Notes under the pieces: model-generated | What the model saw: only the letters and a program-made list of their open reading frames with translations | Told to the model about the DNA's origin: nothing | Databases searched by the model: none | In this document: positions 13,715 to 26,363 of the stretch, in pieces | Layout: each line of letters begins with the position of its first letter | How positions within the stretch are numbered: the stretch's first letter is position 1 | Translations under genes and position numbers: made by a program | Source: Burhinus oedicnemus | Taxonomy: Eukaryota > Chordata > Aves > Charadriiformes > Burhinidae | NCBI GenBank assembly: GCA_008921705.1 | Contig: VFFE01006564.1 | Location: forward strand, 81,173 to 145,172 | DNA length: 64,000 nucleotides | Reading direction: 5' to 3'

Positions 13715-14083
13715 GCTTGGTTTGCAAAAGAGAAGGACTGAGGAGGGATCTGATTGCTGCTTCTTGCTACCTATTGGCAGATTATAGAGAAGAGGGAGCC
13801 AGACTCCCCTCAAAAGTGCACAGCAGATGAGGAGCAACAGTCACAGATGGTGAAAAGTCAAATTTGACTTAGATATAAAGAAACAGATCAGAGAACAGAT
13901 CAGCACTGAATAAGGTTGCCCAGAGAGCTGTGGAAGAAGTATTCAAAGTTCAACTGGACGAGGCACTGAGCAAACCAGTCTAGCTCTGAGTTGGATCTCT
14001 GAAGCTCACCCTACTTTGACAGGTGGTTGGACCAGGTGACCTCTAAAGGTCCCTTCTAACCAAATTACTCTATGATGCCATAG
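13715..14083 (+). mobile_element. CR1 LINE 3' end
   Basis: It begins in GAGCTTGGTTTGCAAAAGAG (CR1 SLEKRR region). It continues through GGTTGCCCAGAGAGCTGTGG and TTCAACTGGACGAGGCACTG, and ends in GTGGTTGGACCAGGTGACCT, TCCCTTCTAACCAAATTACT and CTATGATGCC. This is a standard avian CR1 3' end with stop codons and indels. Confidence 0.85.
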
Positions 14084-15176
14084 TAATTTAAATGTACAAC
14101 CATCACACATAACATTATAAATAACATAAAATATCAGTAACAAAATGAGACATAAAGCCGATGAGACATAAAATGTTATCAGTAGGTTTAAAACAGAAAC
14201 TACAGCATACACAGAATTTCCATTCTCTATAATCGATGTCATTACAACACATTAAAGGAAGCCTGTGTATCAGACCTCAGTGCACATAAGATGCTTCTCC
14301 ATGTCTTCTTCTCAACCCCACCTTAGCAGGGCACACTTGTATATGCTACACACAGCCAATGCACACATGGCATGTTTGCAAAGGCTCCCTCCTTATCCCT
14401 GAGAAGGGGTGGTCTTATACGAATAGTATTATGCAATTTCACATTAAGTTACCCTCCAGGGCTGGGGTTGACCATCTTCCAGATCTGTATAAGACAATTT
14501 CACTTGTTTGATTCAACACAAATAACACTCTGCTTTAGCTTTGTGAAACAATCTCATCCAAGTGTGACTAAGTTCAGTTCACAGATCAACAAACTGGAAT
14601 CTACCCACTCAGAGCACAACAGGGCACAAACTTTTTGAGAGACCCACCAAGAAATCTTCTTTTTAAGTTTCTCCTTGGATTTATTTCTTTGGGCCAAACA
14701 GAATAAAATGAGCAATGCACTTTGAGCAACCTTGAGCTAGAAGGCTTGAAGTAATTTCCAGAGCTCTCAGGGTATAAATGAAGCACCATGCTGCCATAAG
14801 TTCTTTTTGTCTAAACCAGGGCAAAAATCAGATTACAAGCTTCCCTACACAATGAGACAAAGGCATAAAGGTGCATCACTGAAAAGATACGCAGTACTAT
14901 GCAAGTAAAAGTCAATGTTGTATAGACATGTTTGTACAGCTACTGGTTATGATAGAACATCTCCTTAATAGCTACCCACTGGCATGACTGGCTTAACCAC
15001 TGGCTTATATGCAGCTCAGAAGGCAAAAAAAGACCATAAAAGCTAAACCCACTCCTATTATACATGGTTGCCAATATTTTAATGCTAATAGAAATGTGTC
15101 TACTCATGCCAAGGGTGAATCTGGCCCAAGGTTTCTTTCAATGGTGAGTCATTTCAATCTATCAATAATTGTTACA
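14084..15176. other. unique AT-rich sequence
   Basis: No repeat or exon was recognised. Only short chance frames are present. Confidence 0.5.
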
Positions 15177-15354
15177 TGTGGGCAAATATGGATCAAGTTG
15201 TTCTCCCAAATGATTTTAATATGGTAGCAGTTGTTCAGTCTACAGGAAGTACTAGATATTTATTTGTGGGCAAATATGGATCAAGTTGTTCTCCCAAATG
15301 ATTTTAATATGGTAGCAGTTGTTCAGTCTACAGGAAGTACTAGATATTTATTTG
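15177..15354. repeat. perfect 88-bp tandem duplication
   Basis: An 88-bp unit starting TGTGGGCAAATATGGATC occurs twice head to tail (15177-15264 and 15265-15352). There are no differences by eye, and the match carries two bases beyond the second copy. Complete identity in non-coding DNA indicates a very recent duplication, a polymorphic tandem repeat or an assembly artefact. Confidence 0.95.
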
Positions 15355-16070
15355 GCTTGGAGACTTTAAATACCTTCTTTCCAAAGGAAGAGACCCAGGA
15401 AATGAGATCTGAAACACAGACAGTGCAGATTCGACTCTCTCCTCTGGATTAAAAGACTTTTTTTTTTTTTTCCCCTTCAATAACTGCACCCAAATTTGCT
15501 GTAAGCCATAGGTAGGTCCATATAAAAAAAAATATACAAGCATCAAATAATTCAAGCAAGATTTAGAATATAAATACACCCCTCACAATAACAAAAGTGG
15601 AAGGTTTCAAAAGCAGAGTAATTCTTCACCCAGCTCCTCTTGAAAGTGAAACAGATTTTTCCCAGGCCAACTGTTGCTCCTTCATAAGCCTTCTGACTAG
15701 AACGTAATACAGCTGAGAGAGAAAAGACATAATTCAATTTTCTGATAAAGATATGTTGATAGATAAAACTTAGAGTCCCAAAATCACTGCTGGCATAAAT
15801 GTCCATGACGATTTTGCTCTCAGTAGAACCATATTCCCCTGCTTAAACTCTGCTTAGCTAATTAGAGCCCAATCATGTGTCAGGAGCATAAATCAAAGCA
15901 TTCCTTGTGATGCTAAATCTGATGCCTGGACAAGACCGGCATAAAAGCAAGCCTCTTCTTCCTCTGGAAAAAGCCTTCAACACAGAACTCTACCCAGGGT
16001 GAAAGCAAAAAGCTGACTGAACTAAAATGTGTAAGCAACGAGCCCCAATCTTCTCTAGATGAAAGATCAT
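15355..16070. other. unique AT-rich sequence
   Basis: A run of about 14 T lies near 15459-15472. Nothing else was recognised. Confidence 0.5.
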
Positions 16071-16122
16071 TTTGAATGACATCATCATGGTTTCAATTTG
16101 AATGACATCATCACAGTTTCAA
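16071..16122. repeat. 26-bp tandem duplication
   Basis: The unit TTTGAATGACATCATCATGG plus TTTCAA (16071-16096) is repeated at 16097-16122 with two substitutions (TGG to CAG). Each copy contains TGACATCA, a CRE/AP-1-like octamer with one mismatch to TGACGTCA. Whether that matters functionally is unknown. Confidence 0.85.
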
Positions 16123-18809
16123 TTCAATATCAAGCAGGTAAACATTCTCCAAGACAGAAAGGCTTCCAGAAATGACTTCACTTTGTCAGTGTGTACATCT
16201 TTCAATCCTGAATGTCTTGCATCAGGCTAAGATGCCACCTTGGTGGTATCAATCACTCAGAATCAGTGACTATAGACATGTGGATGCATGTGTGGAGTAA
16301 TCCCATGCTTTCTCATCATATAAGCCTATTACAAAAAGACAGACGTACTTTTAAACAGGCCTGCTGCTGGAGAGACTCACTGATGTTTTCCACTCTGCTT
16401 TTTAAGAGCTACTTGTGAGAGGTAGTTTTTTCTCCAAAGAAAACTGAAGTTGCAGCCTGATTTAGATGGCTAGTCCATGGTTACGTTTCTTAGGGAAAAT
16501 GGGTTTGTACAGTAAATAATACAGGAGCTGAACTGGCAAAGTGCTGTTTTTTAATTTTTTTTTAATCATTTATAGAAAAATGGACAAGAAATAAACTGTC
16601 TTTGAAGGCATCCTTACTTTTACTTAGGCATGTGGCACCTTGCTTTATTATTTTCTGCTATTTGAATGGCATCCAGTGAAAAGCAGGATTCTTTACAGGC
16701 AAGTTATTGACTCAGTGTATAGGGCCTTGACTGAGGTCAAGGTACTTCAAGATTCTCAAAGGCACCTAACTCTAAATCAATTAGCTCTAAGCAATCTTTT
16801 AGCAATCATCACAGGCTTGAAGCACCTGAGAGACTTTGAAATCTTCAGCTAGAACTTGGGCAGTTAAAAATCTAAACCTTTTTGTCTTCCACCAGCTTTT
16901 AGACTCTTGGATGCTTAAAACACTTTTGAATACCAATCTTACCAATAGGACTGATGCTTTTAAACACTCAAAGGGCAAGAGGGCCATTGGGCCCTTTGTG
17001 TCCTTTATTTTCTCTGTACCACAGTTCCCTACCTGTAAACCGAGGACAGCAGCAGGTTAAGCCTATCCCCACAGACTGGGATGACCATACCTACAGTAAT
17101 GATTATCAGACACAGAGTTTATACAGGGACAGTGGGCTTGACCAAGACAAAATACCTTCCTGATGCTTTCAGTCCAAGGTAAAAAACTCTGACCTAACCC
17201 TGAAAGTGAACAGGCAGTGCATCTCACTCCTCCTTGCTTCAAAAGTAGTCACGGACCAGGAGCCCTGCATAGAGCAACAGCCTGCATGGATTCCAGTGAA
17301 ATTACTGGTCCTAGACCACACATTATTTAAGCAAGGTAAGGGTGGACTCTGGTCTTCTGCTATTTTTTTTTCTCATCTGCAGTAGGGTTACCTGAGAAGC
17401 AAGATCAGATGCAGACCATGAATATCCCTAGTTCAGCTCCTGCAAGGCAGAGAAGTTATGGTGCAGGAGACGCACAGGGGAACCATAGCCTTCCAGACCA
17501 ATAAGAGAAGCTACAGGCAGGGCATATGCCAAGAAACCTTGTTTCCTTTCCCAGTCTCCAAAAGCCTTTCCTGCACAGGAAAGAAGACTGACACATTCTG
17601 CAGAGGGCAATGTGACTTTGAAAGCAGGATGTCAAATCCTCCCCCTTCCCGTTAAACAAAGATATTTTCAGAAGTCAAAGCCATGGAGTTTCCAGTCTCC
17701 TTTATGTGTTTATCCTGCATGCAGAATGTTCAGGCATATGATATTTACCTCCCTTTGTTTCCTCCCATCTAGCTGGTCTATCATTCAAGGGGGTGATTAG
17801 TTCAGCAAAAGAAAGACGGGCAGTCCAATCTGTCTGAAGAGAGGTGATGGAAAATGCAGTCTTTGCTGACAAGAGCAGCAGGACAAGGGCCACATATTGG
17901 TAGAAGTGATGAAAGGTCCTGCAGGTCTATTCAGTCTGGCTGTTGCTTTGAGAGTGAAGAGATTTGCTGGACCCGAAGCATGGAGAGGACACAAATGCTG
18001 TTTTGTTCTGTATCAGTTACAGATTCTGGTCACTTGTGTAAGCTAATACTCTCCCAACTTCTTTTGGGCTCATTACAGCTCTTCTTATGTTACAGCTTGG
18101 CAGCACAGTTCTAACTCTCTCTCAACATGAAAAACACACTGCCTTCTGCCCCTAACATAGGCACATGGTTGTAAAGGACAGATTTTAATCTTTGGATTTG
18201 CATCAGTGGTACTATCAGCTCCACTCAGGCAACTCAGGTTTCTCATCTCTATGGAAGAAAAAGAAGACCATCCTTCACAGGCATACTAACTAGCCTGTAA
18301 TCTCAGGAGTGCTCACACCTTCTGAACCAACACAGTCTGAGCCTCCATTTGTGCTGATGAGAAAGTATCTTCTCACCACTGTTCTCAACAGGGCTTGTGC
18401 TGGGTCACCTCCAGCCACGTGTTGAAGCTTTTCTACTGAAAACAATAATGGGTATATTGGCCAGGGAATAAGTAGCTAATTCTCTCTAAACAGATGAAAT
18501 AAAAAGATTGTAACCGTATAAAACAGGTGAGTTCCTGGTGCTGTTTAACTCTCCTCTGAAAATTTGCTCCTACTGCAATTAGCTAGATTTTGGCTGTTGT
18601 TTTCAGGGTAATGGCATCAGAATCATTCCCCAGAGCATTGCTCCAGAAATTAATTCTATCTCAATGACGATGACAGGTTTTGTGATAGCTAAGCAAACAA
18701 CATGCTGAAGTACTGCTCATACTCTGTAATACTATGAATACCATATTAAGTATATGTTTAATCAGTGGTAATTAAGTGAAAATGGCAAAAACATAAGCTC
18801 TGCCTCTCT
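16123..18809. other. unique sequence, no gene recognised
   Basis: No family resemblance in the short open frames and no mobile element was recognised. GATTCTCAAAGGCACCTAAC (about 16752) recalls a fragment of an old amniote repeat but is too short to assign. Confidence 0.45.
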
Positions 18810-18890
18810 ATTGAGCTCGTGAGGCACTCTGGAGTACTATATCCAGTTTTGAGCCTCCAGTACAAGACAGACAGCCACTACTGTAAGGGC
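18810..18890 (+). mobile_element. short CR1 LINE fragment
   Basis: GTGAGGCACTCTGGAGTACT, then ATATCCAGTTTTGAGCCTCC and AGTACAAGACAGACA match the CR1 segment coding for VRP-LEYC-QFWAPQYKKD. It may be the 5' part of the CR1 whose tail appears at 19651, after the LTR. Confidence 0.55.
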
Positions 18891-19263
18891 GTATGGAAGG
18901 TGAGAACCTCTGCTTCATTAAGGTTATCCAATCAAGGACCCTTTCAGTGCAAAGGGGATATTAAATAAAGGAGGAATGAATAAAACAAGAAGATGCAGAG
19001 GCATAAACCAGGTGCACAAGAGATAGAGGCACTGGCAAAGACTAAAAGTCTTCAGCCACTAATTGATGGGCTGTAAAGAAACTCCAGGCACAGCTTTGGA
19101 GAGGGCCAGCCTGGGCTTTGTAACTGGTAAGAAGAGGGAAACAAGAGGAACAGGAGGACTCAGGATACTTGAAGTGGGCCTGTGGAACTGTGCAAAACTT
19201 AGGAGCATTATGGGGAAGGGGGATCAGGGCAAAACAAAGGGAGAAAAAATGGACAGAAAAGGG

Positions 19264-19270
19264 TATAAAA
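19264..19270 (+). promoter_or_regulatory. TATA box of the solo LTR
   Basis: TATAAAA in the context GGGTATAAAAAGGGGCC, about 95 bp before the ATTAAA. This is the usual promoter-to-polyA arrangement of a retroviral R region. Confidence 0.55.
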
Positions 19271-19359
19271 AGGGGCCAGCCACATGTACACCCTCATGGG
19301 TCAGTACATTTGTCTGACCAACCTCTGCACCCAATCACTACAGTCTGTCCTGTCTTCTT

Positions 19360-19365
19360 ATTAAA
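19360..19365 (+). terminator. ATTAAA polyadenylation signal of the solo LTR
   Basis: ATTAAA is followed by a T-rich stretch (CCTTTCTTAACTGTCTTTC), as expected for the end of R and the start of U5. Confidence 0.5.
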
Positions 19366-19650
19366 GCCTTTCTTAACTGTCTTTCTGTGCAACCTCACAT
19401 TCCATCCCATTTGTGTGAATGCTGTAAGGACAAGGTGCCAGCAACTGCGGGCACAAGAGGACATGAGAATAGCAACCGAAATGAGATGGGGCTGCAGGCA
19501 CCCTGGGGCTGTAATGCCAGATGCTGGTGTGGGTGAGGGTCTCAGCCCAGCCATTGGGACAGGACTGGTGTGTCCTGGGCACAGCTGCAGGGGAGACTGG
19601 GGTGAGGGAGGGGCTCAGCACTGACTGCTGGAGCAGGACCGCAAATTACA

Positions 19651-19725
19651 GCCTGTGTGTTTGAGCGAGGTTGGACTAAAAGCTTCCAGACAACTTTTCC
19701 CACCTAAATCTTTCCATGATTTATT
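19651..19725 (+). mobile_element. CR1 LINE 3' tail
   Basis: GAGGTTGGACTAAAAGCTTC, CCACCTAAATCTTTCCATGATT is the CR1 terminal segment. It abuts the LTR, so the LTR appears to have inserted into an older CR1. Confidence 0.65.
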
Positions 19726-19729
19726 TATC

Positions 19730-19768
19730 TTACACCACTGGAGTCAGTGAAGTTACACTGGCATAAGC
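19730..19768. repeat. relic of ancient palindromic amniote repeat
   Basis: TTACACCACTGGAGTCAGTG then AAGTTACACTGGCATAAG forms a decayed palindrome. It is related to the segments at 7017, 49866 and 62728. Confidence 0.35.
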
Positions 19769-21564
19769 TGCAGTAGTAACAGTTTCTCTTGTTCCGAGAG
19801 GTCAATGAGAATATAGCCTTTGGGCAAGAACAGCTAGCTTGTCATGAACTTTGTAAAAGCTATTCCAGGTAAGTACAGGGTGTGCCTACACTGCTAATTT
19901 CACATAACCTTGCTTTGCTCCAGAGTCCTCAAGCCCCTTCCTATACCCCAGTCAGCCTTTCTGCATACATGAGAGTTCACCCCCAAACTTCACACAGGAG
20001 CAGAATAGTTTGGTTTGCGAACATGTCAAAGAAAATACAGTTCACTTGGGTGCATGCCCCTGAGGTTGGACAGGTACCAACTGAAATAAAGGCAACTCCC
20101 TCACTCTGACATGGTTATAACAACACCTCCAATAATATCCAGTACAGCTAAGATCTTTGGGGCTATATTTTTCTCCCTCTGAACAATTCCAAGTTTCAGT
20201 CAACCAGAAGATTTTGCAGTTTTGTGCCATCTGTAAAGATTTTCAGCTTTTAAAAAAAGCTGTGAATAATAGTCATAACTTATTTTAACATTACTTGTAA
20301 GACTGCTAGAAAAAATATTGATTTCAAGTTTACTTTACCTTTTCATATGCATATACCTAATGATAACAGACCAATAAGCAAAATGAACCAGGTTTCTACA
20401 TGTAGTATTTTGGAAAGGTAAGTAGGGTGAAATTTTTGTATGTTTTCTAACCTCAAACTGATTTTTTTTCCACACAAAAACTCAAATACTCTGTTTTTGC
20501 AAATTTCCCCTCAAAAAAATTATTTTCGTAATGCCCTCAAATGACAGTTGCTGAGACAACTCTAAATAAGTTTTCATGCTTAAATACAAAATGTTTTAAG
20601 TTGTAAGGACCATACTTACCATACATACCAGAAAATAGAAGACCATTTGGGTTAATCCAAAGCAGTAAGTGGGTGATGTTTCCTATAAGAACTTTTCTCC
20701 ACTCAAATGGACTGTAGTAATGTATATATTTTTATACAGAGAGGTATGTATACACACACTAGAGTATCATTTAAGAAGAAGAACCTGACAATATAAAGCA
20801 AAGGTAATATCACATTCTAAACTTTTTCTGAATCCTTGTTACAAATCATCTTTCCTAAGCAGTACTATGGCATCAGTGGGAAAAGAACCAAGTTTCTCCT
20901 CTGAACACATTACAGCAGAAGTGGTTTAGCTGTAGACACACAGATGGAAACCATCTATTCCTGGGTCTCTCTTGAATGACTAATACAGTTCTGAACCCCT
21001 TCAGGCCTCACAGAGGTAGCAGTACATAATATTTTTCTTCATGCACTGCTATCTTTGGAGAACAATTTTACTCAATACAAGTAAAAGTGGTAGAATGCAC
21101 CCTTAATTAAAGCTATTTCTCTCCAGATGCCTATCTGACCCCTCTCAAATTTATCCCTTTTAGAGTCATATTCTAGCCTGCAAGTAACACAGCCCTTTTC
21201 CAACTCAGCAGGATTCTGCTGCTGAAGGAGCTTTCTTCAGCTTTACACCAAAGGAATGAACCTGAGTTGAATACCTTTTAGTTGAGAAAAGTGAAAAATA
21301 TATGTGCACAGATACATGCTTTATCTAGGCATAACATCCAGTACAGTAAAGTCTTGATTTCACCTGGGGAGCAGATAAGAAAGCAACACCCAGAAAGGGT
21401 ATAAACACAGAGACTATAAGAGATTCCCCAATTCTCTTTGGTGTTGTGTAATTCTGGCCAGATAAACAGGTGCAGAAGTTCCTGAAAACAGGGGTCATTA
21501 AGATGTTCCAAGCTTGCAACCACCATGTTGGTATATCCACCAGCATCTAGATATTAAAAAGCAT
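19769..21564. other. unique AT-rich sequence
   Basis: No gene or mobile element was recognised. Confidence 0.5.
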
Positions 21565-21740
21565 AGACAGATGAGGGAAGGGACCTCTTGAAGTATCTAG
21601 TGCAATCATGTGCTCCAAATAGGGCCAGCTCAAAACCTAGATTAGATTGCTCTGCTTGTCCAGTTGAGTTTCGAATGCCTACATGGATGCATATTCTACC
21701 ACTTTGGGGGACCTCTTTCAATTTCTGAGTCCACCAGCAG
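21565..21740 (-). mobile_element. old CR1 LINE 3' fragment
   Basis: On the plus strand AGGGAAGGGACCTCTTGAAG, AGGGCCAGCTCAAAACCTAG and GTTGAGTTTCGAATGCCTAC-ATGGATGC follow the reverse complement of the CR1 3' end. A 147-codon minus-strand frame (21554-21997) overlaps it and is discounted as a gene. Confidence 0.6.
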
Positions 21741-23816
21741 GACAGACAGATGGGCAGGGTCCATGCACTATGAGAAACTGTAGAGCAACTTAAGAAACTC
21801 TGCCCCTCCAAAGGAGGAAGCAGAAGTATTTTGGGAGCTACTGCATGGAGGTGGGAACTGACTATGCTTCTGCACCCAGCTCCCAGCCCAGTCTTGTTGA
21901 TCATTGAAGACACAAAATACTCAATATAGGGAACAAGCATGCTGACTGATTGCTTGTATTTCATCCATGTGTTCAGTCTGGACTTTCTCATTACCATCTA
22001 ACTCTACCCTTAGCCTTATTTTGTATTTTTTTTTTAATGAAACAAATTAAGGCCAGCCCCTTTATTTATTTAAGAGTATGTTGCCATGATTTTCTGCACC
22101 AAGATCCTGTGGAGATAACAACAAACATTCACAGGCAATCATATACTAACATCAGCACCAACCAGCAACGACATTAGAAAACAAAACCTCTTCCAATATG
22201 TCAATGCAATAAACAGTGATCAAATTCCCCTCAGTGCAGGCCATGAAGACTGGCTTGTACTACCTAATGATTTTTATATGTCAGCTGCCTAAATCTATGG
22301 GAACTGTGCTGCCCTACTTCTAAAGAAAGGAATCAAAGAACCGTGGGTATTCAACTAAATAATCAGGAAAAACAATTCCCTCTCTTCCCAGGGACAAATG
22401 CACAGCCATATAATCTACAAAACAGATAAATCTAATTTCTAGATTACTTGAATTTTAACAGTATGGACCCAAATCCAGCAGCAGGCAGGCTTATGCAATG
22501 AGTGCTGATTTGTGATGGAACAACGTCCATGCTTTGCTGCGACTGAAGCTAGATCGAGATCTCTCTATTACAGACTCATTTCAGACATGGCTATTCTGGA
22601 GAAAAAGAAAAAAGCTGCTTGCTAGTGAAAAAGCGTACTCTAGAAGCTGCACAACCAATACTCCTTGCAAGTACAGTAGTGCACAGCAAGAGTCAGTCCA
22701 CCACAACTTCTAGAGTTACACTGATCTGCAAATGAAGTGAGTGGCATTGCCTTCATGATTCTCTCTTGCTCTGTCCTTTAGAAATCCAGCATCCTCTGAA
22801 TCCTGGGAAGGGAGAAGGTCGAACTTCACAACGGAACAATATCCCACTTTGGCCTCAATTACAACTGTTTAAATACAAAGTTTATATATTATGAACATAT
22901 GCTTTCCACAGACATCATGGCTGTGATGAAACAATAAGTTTATATTACCTGCAATTATGGTCCATTCTTTTCAGACATTTTTACCAATGGCCAAAGTATC
23001 CTATTGGAATCTCACCTATATAGCTGCCAGTGTCACTAACCTTTTTCCAGCTTACTCTTTTTTCTTTCTTTTTTTTTTTTTTTATTTTTTTGGTACTGTT
23101 TATCAGCATATTCCACAATTCCTCTGCCAGTTTTGTCCCATGAAATAAATAACTGTTTCTCCATGATGCCATCATCATTCCCTGGCATGCTGGCATGTCT
23201 AGGGAGCCTAAGAATTGCACTCGTAACATGCAAATATCTCTTACATTAAGAAAAGTTAGAGATCAGAAACCTAAACTCCCTAGAACTATCTCCACAGATT
23301 CAGCTCAGCATTTTATATTTCAGAGGTAAATATTCTAAAATCCAATTTCATCTTCTACCAAGATTTTTATGCAACACTGATACACATAATGGATTTTCCT
23401 AGCATCGCTTCCAATTCTTATCTTTTCTTCCACTGCACTTGTTCTTTATACGGTTACTGCTTAAAGTGGTGAGACTTTTTCCATATAGTGCCTAACAAAT
23501 AATGTTTTGAGTCCCAAAGGGCTTTTGGTGATATGGTAACACAAACAATATAGACAAAATTTCCCTGTGGAGCTTTTCAATACAGTATTACCCACCCACC
23601 CCAAGAATTTATACCATAACTCACTTTTTCCTAATGTTGGTATCCAGGAGACAGAATACAGTAATGACAGAATTTAAAACAAAAAGATAGATGATGCAGA
23701 CATTTGTTATGCAGTCCTTCTATATGCTTGTTACACACCCTCATCCTACTTTTCTTCTTCCCAGTGTAAATAATTTGGTTTGAAATGCTTCCATTCTGCT
23801 GGGAATCTGTTGCATA
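21741..23816. other. unique AT-rich sequence with a T-rich tract
   Basis: A T-rich low-complexity tract lies at 23058-23091. Nothing else was recognised. Confidence 0.5.
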
Positions 23817-23855
23817 TAGCATGAACCTGTAGCATGAATCTTCAGCATGAATCTT
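23817..23855. repeat. 13-bp tandem repeat, three copies
   Basis: TAGCATGAACCTG, TAGCATGAATCTT and CAGCATGAATCTT occur in direct succession, with one to three differences between units. Confidence 0.8.
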
Positions 23856-26352
23856 CATTGCTTTTAGAACAAACTATGCTCTGTTTATTTTAAAATAAGG
23901 TTTTCTGTCCCACAAGACCTTAAAACCCACGGGCTCATCTCCTCTGTCTGCACTCTATGGTAAAACTTAATTTCTTCACCCCAGTTTCTCTTCCAGCCTG
24001 ACTTTAGTAACATTCCCATTCTATGTTACTGTAGCATTTCTCCTGGGATCTCTCAAAAATTCCTTCCCTACCACCATACATACACCTCTGCAGTACTTCC
24101 ACATCTACGTTCCACAAGCATCCTCCTTGCATTTCACAGCATCTCCCAGTCACACCAGCGTTCCCCAGTGTTCCCTCAGCCAACCTTCTCAGGAGACAAC
24201 ACAACCTTCACTGCCAGAGACTGGGCTCCTCTCAACCATTCTTGTCGTCTCCTTGCCAGAGAAAGGGGAAAAGAGGACAAGAGTCTGTGTAAGGACTAAA
24301 AGGGAGCTGAGCACATTATAGTCTGAAAAAGCCAGTGCTCCCATGTCCAAAACTAAGTGTCTCTCTAAACATAAATTTTGTTGATTTTTTTGTTGGTGCT
24401 TTTTGCAAATACTATGTATGTAAAAAAGCTTGATCTTAGTCTCCATCAAGGGGCAGAAGGCCCCATTCAACAAAGCTGTATTGAACTCCTCAAGATTTCC
24501 TGACTAAAGAAGTTCTTCTCAGTTCCTTCCCCAAAGATGATGTCAGTGCTATTGGACAGGTTGATTACAAGCAAAGGCTGGAGGACAGGGCTTGCTTATC
24601 CTTTGGTTTTGTCTCAGCATTCTGCATTGAAGCATTTCATTCGGCCCAGGTCTTGCAGGTGTCACAGTGGGGCAGGCGGGCTAGTCTGACTCACTTTAAC
24701 TCACCTACCCTCTTCCCAAACTCCTGAGCATTATGAAGAATTGAAACCAAACCCAAATCCCTCACTTTTGCTGTTCAGGTGAGGATCCTAGCATTCAGGA
24801 TTTTAGATCAGCGAACGTGGGAACCAGTATAATTCAGCTAACCTGTTTGCTTTTGCTGTTTCTGCTTGTATTACTGTTGGCTAGACTGTGTGCTGTCAGG
24901 GCTAAAACCCGTTGCTGTGTGCTCAGTTTCTGTTCAGTTGTTGCTTAGGCAGTGAGGACTCCCATTAACTTTTGTTTAAACACATCTAACTAGCCAAAAC
25001 ACTGGTCAGTGAAGAATCAAACCATCTCCACCAACATTCAAGAGCCATTTCCAATAGTACTGCTTGCATCCTTCTAGTTTCTCTCTGAGGAACTTGACGT
25101 AATTTGTAGCCCAGCATATACTGGTTTCTTTTGTTGCCATAAGCCATTGTAAATCTAAACCTAAATCTCCCAATACACCCCTACTAGACTACTTAACTAG
25201 AGAGAATTCATGCTGTCAGTTGTTGGTGGTACATGCTATGTTGTCTTTAACTTTTTTTTTTGTTAAACAGCTAATTCAGGAGATCTCTAAAACTTATGAT
25301 AGGTATATCCTGCTAATTACTAGATATATTTAATTTACAGTAATACTATTGGCCGGACTATATATAATTGTACTCCTGTGCATTTCCACCTCTACATTTA
25401 GCAATGTTTCTGGATTTTCTTGTTTAAGAAAGATTTCACTGCTTTATGTTGGAAAGGTAAGAGTGCATAGCCTGTCAAGAAGAAGGATACATGAAGCATA
25501 ACGTTACTCCCAAAAGTTCAGTATCCAAGTGCCAAGGGACCCAAAAATGGGAGCAGAGAGGGAACACCTACACACTTTTAAAGGATCAGAGAGAACACAG
25601 TACATTTTTCTGTTAATGGCAAGCACTTATTCATAGTATTTAGAGCTTAAATAGGATCTAAAGTGTAGCCAATAGCTATTTTAGAAGCACTGCTAAAATC
25701 AGTTATGTTCACGGTGTAAAACAGACCAGAGGAAGGACAATAATCAGTCTATAGTCAAAACTAACATATTAGGATGCCTACCTTAAACCCTGGTACAGCA
25801 CCTGTGTGCATGGCCTGACCTTCCAGGGAGCTGGGCATTTGATGGTGCCATTTAAGTTGATAGGACTCCTGTGATTTTCAGGATCAGGGTGCAACAGTGA
25901 CACCACCAGGGTGCTTTAGTTCAGAATATTGAGAATTATATGGAGTCATATGGAGTTGCCATTTCCCAGCCCTTGCTTTCAGTTCAGAGGGAAGCTTTGA
26001 TCAACCAAGGATCATAGGGAAAAGGCTGGTGAAATCCCAGATGGAAGAAGGCCAGCACAATTAGACACAATCCCACTTTGTAACTCATGATGTTTTCCCT
26101 AAGTAAATTATTGCTAATTCGATGTAATAGGAAACACAGCTGATGCTTACCAAAAAAAAATCTCTGCTTATAAAGACACAGTGCTACAGACCGCAGAAAA
26201 TTAAGCCATGCTTAAGAAGCAGCAATATCAATGGATAATTGGAGTAGCTGAATTTTCCCCATGACCATAGCTTTCTTAAATGGTGCACAAGCCAACTAGC
26301 TACCACAGGGGAGGTGAATGGATTGACAGAAAGAATAATAGAGAAGGAAAGA
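23856..26352. other. unique sequence, no gene recognised
   Basis: No recognisable exons or mobile elements. If the candidate minus-strand exon at 26.6 kb is terminal, this stretch lies 3' of that gene. Confidence 0.5.
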
Positions 26353-26363
26353 TTTATTTTATT
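26353..26363 (-). promoter_or_regulatory. possible polyadenylation signal for the 26.6 kb exon
   Basis: Two overlapping AATAAA hexamers (AATAAAATAAA) lie on the minus strand about 200 nt past the stop codon of the candidate exon. The spacing suits a short 3' UTR. AT-rich DNA produces such motifs by chance, so this supports the exon only together with the splice acceptor and open frame. Confidence 0.3.

Larger units (their letters stand above)
19183..19650 (+). mobile_element. solo LTR of an avian endogenous retrovirus
   Basis: The element starts TGGAACTGTG and ends AAATTACA. It is flanked on both sides by GCCTG (19178-19182 and 19651-19655), a 5-bp target duplication. Inside are a TATA box (19264-19270), an ATTAAA polyadenylation signal (19360-19365) about 95 bp later, and a GC-richer segment as expected for U5. 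The part upstream of TATA is short (about 80 bp), so the true 5' edge could lie further left. No internal retroviral genes adjoin it, which fits a solo LTR left by LTR-LTR recombination. The family was not named. Confidence 0.6.

Noticed and set aside
19169..19624. 151-codon plus-strand frame
   Set aside because: It runs through the solo LTR (TATA, polyA and U5) and is not a gene.
21554..21997. 147-codon minus-strand frame
   Set aside because: It partly overlaps an old CR1 3' fragment, and the remainder shows no protein features.
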